Source: a virus
Direction: 5' to 3' (one strand)
IMG/VR virus record: IMGVR_UViG_3300035698_004574
Location: 1 to 24,746 of that record
Length of the DNA stretch: 24,746 bases
The number at the start of each line of letters is the position of its first letter. The stretch's first letter is position 1. Shown piece after piece: positions 22,361 through 24,746 of this stretch. The notes under the pieces were generated by a model. The model was given only the letters and a program-made list of their open reading frames with translations, was not told the DNA's origin and made no database searches. The position numbers and the translations under genes are program-made.

Positions 22361-23955
22361 TGGGAATATTTGACATATTTAAAACAAAGGCAGCTCCTGT
22401 CCAGGAGAAAAGAGCGGGAGAGCCTACGGCTAACGGCTATTATGGTCCGACTTATTCAAAGTCTTATGACGGAGAAAAGAATCTCGGAGAAATTGGTCCT
22501 ATAATTGACTACCGTCTCGACTATAAAGCACTAAGCTTGAGATCGTGGCAATCTTACCTTGAGTCTGATATCGTTAAAACGGTCTTAGATTCTTATATCA
22601 AATGGATTGTTGACGCTGGGCTGAAGTGTAAAGCGGAGCCTGCAAAGTCAGTTCTCGCCTCCACGATTGGAAGTTTTGACGATAAAGAGGCTGAAACTTT
22701 TAATAAAAGAATAGAGTCTCGCTGGGCTGTATGGGCTAAATCTAATCAGTCAGTTTTCGGAGAAAGAATGACGTTTAACACGCTAAGCCAGGAGCTATAT
22801 AAAGGCGCGAAGATCGGCGGAGATATGCTCGTGATCTTGAGATTTGTCAAGGGCACTGTCAAAGTGCAAATGATTGACGGATTCCACGTTTCAACTCCTT
22901 ATGCTTTCACGTCTGACAAAAACGTCATTTCTGAGGGTGTTGAGATGGATAAGGACGGGCGTCATATTAATTACCACGTAAAAACAAGCGCGACCGCCTG
23001 GGATATAATCCCAGCCTATAGTAAAAAGACAAAATTCAGAACGGCGTTTCTAGTGAAAGGAACTAAATACAGAGCGAATGACGAGCGAGGAGCTCCCGCA
23101 ATTATGACCTCACTTGAGACCGTCAAGAAAATTGAACGGTACAAAGAGGCTACGGTCGGCAGTGCTGAGGAGCGTCAAAAGGTTGTCTGGCAGGTTGTTC
23201 ACCAATCATTTTCAGACGGGGAAAATCCTATCGCTGATAAAATTGCTTTCGCAATGGACGAGAACAACTCTCAAAATGATATGCTCCCTCAGTCTCAAGC
23301 TGGGGACGCGCTCGCGTCTGACGTGTACGCGACAACAAATAAACAGACATTTAACAACCCTATAGGAGCAGAATTAAAGACTTTAGACTCAGATAGTGAG
23401 CTTTCATTTAAGGAGTTTTATCAGACAAATGCTGACATTGTTTGCGCGTCTATGGGGATACCTCCGAACGTTGCGTTTTCTATTTACAATGACAGTTTTT
23501 CAGCCTCGCGGGCAGCGACAAAAGACTGGGAGCATACGATTTTAGTCGAAAGAGAGAATTTCAGAAGTGAGTTTTTACAACACGTTTATAATTTTTGGCT
23601 ATACTCTCAAGTGATCACTTTGAAAGTTGAGGCGCCAGGATACCTTGATGCTGTGAAGTCTGGAGACTGGATGACTCAAGAGGCTTATCAGTGCGTGAGA
23701 TTTACAGGACCTTTGTTTCCGCATATCGACCCACTGAAAGAAGTAAAAGCAGAGAGAGAAAAGCTCGGAGTTTTGGGTGCTCACCTCCCGCTTACCACCC
23801 TTGAGCAGGCTGTCGAGAATCTTAACTCAGGAAATTCTGAAAGCAATCTCGATCAGTTTGCTGATGAATTAGCTCAGGCCAAAAGTTTAGGAATTGAAGC
23901 TATTGAGGAGGCTCCTATCGAAGGTATTCCAGTTGAAAAAATTGACAGTGAATAA
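22360..23955 (+). CDS. Portal protein, lambda family (GpB-like)
   Basis: A 531-residue protein forming the dodecameric DNA channel at one capsid vertex. DYKALSLRSWQSYLESDIVKTVLDSYIKWIVDAGLK is the lambda-type N-terminal R-S-W...N/D...I.....G.G pattern. FNTLSQELYKGAKIGGDMLVILRF (about 145-170), then QMIDGFHVSTPY are the clip and wing segments. SRAATKDWEHTILVERENFRSEFLQHVYNFWL (about 385-420) is the conserved stem/crown helix. It is of roughly typical family length, with a Gln/Glu-rich C-terminal tail. It is the last gene of the plus-strand block and ends facing the minus-strand methyltransferase. Confidence 0.88.
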   Translation: MGIFDIFKTKAAPVQEKRAGEPTANGYYGPTYSKSYDGEKNLGEIGPIIDYRLDYKALSLRSWQSYLESDIVKTVLDSYIKWIVDAGLKCKAEPAKSVLASTIGSFDDKEAETFNKRIESRWAVWAKSNQSVFGERMTFNTLSQELYKGAKIGGDMLVILRFVKGTVKVQMIDGFHVSTPYAFTSDKNVISEGVEMDKDGRHINYHVKTSATAWDIIPAYSKKTKFRTAFLVKGTKYRANDERGAPAIMTSLETVKKIERYKEATVGSAEERQKVVWQVVHQSFSDGENPIADKIAFAMDENNSQNDMLPQSQAGDALASDVYATTNKQTFNNPIGAELKTLDSDSELSFKEFYQTNADIVCASMGIPPNVAFSIYNDSFSASRAATKDWEHTILVERENFRSEFLQHVYNFWLYSQVITLKVEAPGYLDAVKSGDWMTQEAYQCVRFTGPLFPHIDPLKEVKAEREKLGVLGAHLPLTTLEQAVENLNSGNSESNLDQFADELAQAKSLGIEAIEEAPIEGIPVEKIDSE

Positions 23956-24055
23956 CTGCAAGCAAAGTTCATCTCACTTGCGTTCAACGAATAACTTTGC
24001 TCATGTTTTACCTGCAAGTGCTTAGGCTTGTGCTAAACTTGAAGGCTCGTGCTTA
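23956..24055. other. 100-nt convergent gap with inverted and direct repeats
   Basis: This stretch separates the portal stop from the methyltransferase stop. AGCAAAGTT (23961-23969) pairs with AACTTTGCT (23993-24001) around 23 nt and could act as a weak bidirectional stop signal. AGGCTTGTGCT (24024-24034) and AGGCTCGTGCT (24043-24053) are direct repeats with one mismatch, 19 bp apart. No reading frame stands out. Base composition changes here toward the AT-rich methyltransferase, so it may also mark a recombination joint. Confidence 0.35.
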
Positions 24056-24746
24056 TCATCCCGTAATAATATTTTTTTCTTCCCCTTCTTTTTTCTTACT
24101 CATACCCTTTAAAATATGCGTAATAACATCTACAGTCCAACCATTACCAAGCATTTTATACCGTTGGCTATTGCTTACGTGGTTTGTGTAGTTATCTGGT
24201 ACTGTCTGCAGTCTTTCGCATTCTAAAACAGTTAGTTTTCTTGTGTGGCCCTTATCCACACTATCCCATTCGTGCCTATCATAACTTCCACGTCCACCAG
24301 AACGTACACATTTACTTTTTTTTCTTACTTCTAATCCTTGCCTTCCGCTTCTAATTGTTGGGCTTTTGTTTTCATATATCCTTTCAGGTCTATTTTTGTA
24401 TAATGAATCCACTATTACAATGTTATCCTTTTGAACGGTTGTAAGGCAATTACTTTTTTCATCACTTCTTATTTCCAAATATTGTTTAGTTTTTCCAGCA
24501 GTCAACATTTTGCCATCTTGTCTAATTCCATCAACTAAATAACGTCCACGTCTTGCACCTACTCTTTCATTTTCATCTTCTAAAACATCTTTTAGTAAAA
24601 TATTTTTGTCTTCCGGTAAAGTCAAATTAGGTATGTTAGTCCAATAATATCTTACTCTATTTTGAGCAGAAACCAAATTACTATTTATCATAATTGGTTC
24701 AACACCTAAATATTTACTAATAACATCTTGGCTTTCTTTTTTCATT
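24056..24746 (-). CDS. DNA cytosine-5 methyltransferase, C-terminal part (cut by window edge)
   Basis: At least 230 residues of a C5-cytosine methyltransferase. NSNLVSAQNRVRYYWTNIP holds conserved motif VIII (QNRxRxYW). A variable target-recognition region follows. RKLTVLECERLQTVPDNYT is motif IX, and RYKMLGNGWTVDVITHIL is motif X. The N-terminal motifs I (SAM-binding) and IV (PCQ catalytic Cys) are not present and must lie beyond 24746; the ATG at 24745 is therefore internal. Such orphan enzymes in phages usually protect DNA from restriction, but no partner nuclease is in view. The coding sequence is visibly more AT-rich than the phage structural genes, suggesting a separate origin. Confidence 0.88.
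   Translation of the reverse strand, partial: MKKESQDVISKYLGVEPIMINSNLVSAQNRVRYYWTNIPNLTLPEDKNILLKDVLEDENERVGARRGRYLVDGIRQDGKMLTAGKTKQYLEIRSDEKSNCLTTVQKDNIVIVDSLYKNRPERIYENKSPTIRSGRQGLEVRKKSKCVRSGGRGSYDRHEWDSVDKGHTRKLTVLECERLQTVPDNYTNHVSNSQRYKMLGNGWTVDVITHILKGMSKKKEGEEKNIITG

Noticed and set aside
23997-24191. 64-codon plus-strand hydrophobic frame at the portal/methyltransferase boundary
   Set aside because: It is mostly antisense to the methyltransferase C-terminus with its motif X; hydrophobicity follows from T-rich complement sequence.

Overview
The window reads as part of the late region of a contractile-tailed (myovirus-type) phage or prophage whose host is probably a member of the Bacteroidota. 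The host inference rests on promoter-like sites of the Bacteroidota type (TAnnTTTG, once with an upstream TTTG 20 nt away) and on A-rich, Shine-Dalgarno-poor leaders. No integrase, tRNA, rRNA, CRISPR array or intact insertion sequence is visible.

Layout. (1) 134-3085, plus strand: a small two-helix membrane protein, a probable small terminase subunit and a GpA-family large terminase, overlapping one another. (2) 3068-10680, minus strand: an inserted-looking block. A promoter-equipped gene for a C-terminally anchored membrane protein lies at 3068-3538. Above it, from 10680 down to 3579, sits a tightly packed glycan-modification operon with seven putative glycosyltransferases, two methyltransferases (one FkbM type), a short NAD-dependent epimerase-like protein, a zinc-ribbon protein and two small unknowns. 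Most junctions are ATGA overlaps. A decayed GIY-YIG/NUMOD homing endonuclease lies between two of the glycosyltransferases. (3) 10787-22009, plus strand: a complete Mu-like contractile tail and baseplate set: sheath, tube, tail assembly chaperone with a -1 frameshift, tape measure, gp46/gp47/gp48-like wedge proteins, a probable fibre or fibre adaptor, a tail-completion-like protein, DNA-circularisation/gp43-like and gp44-like hub proteins and a gp45-like spike. (4) 22040-23955, plus strand: a small putative connector and a lambda-type portal behind their own promoter-like site. (5) 24056-24746, minus strand: the C-terminal part of a DNA cytosine-5 methyltransferase that runs off the window and is visibly more AT-rich than the phage genes.

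The structural genes build tail, baseplate and portal, and the terminase packages DNA. Major capsid, protease and lysis genes are not in the window. The minus-strand island has no flippase, polymerase, initiating phosphoglycosyltransferase or other multi-pass membrane protein. It therefore looks more like a cytoplasmic pathway that decorates a phage protein (or possibly nucleic acid) with a methylated oligosaccharide than like a surface-polysaccharide locus; the acceptor is unknown. At the divergent junction between island and tail operon a perfect 23-bp palindrome suggests shared or opposed control.

All calls come from reading the sequence and translations by eye; no database search was run.
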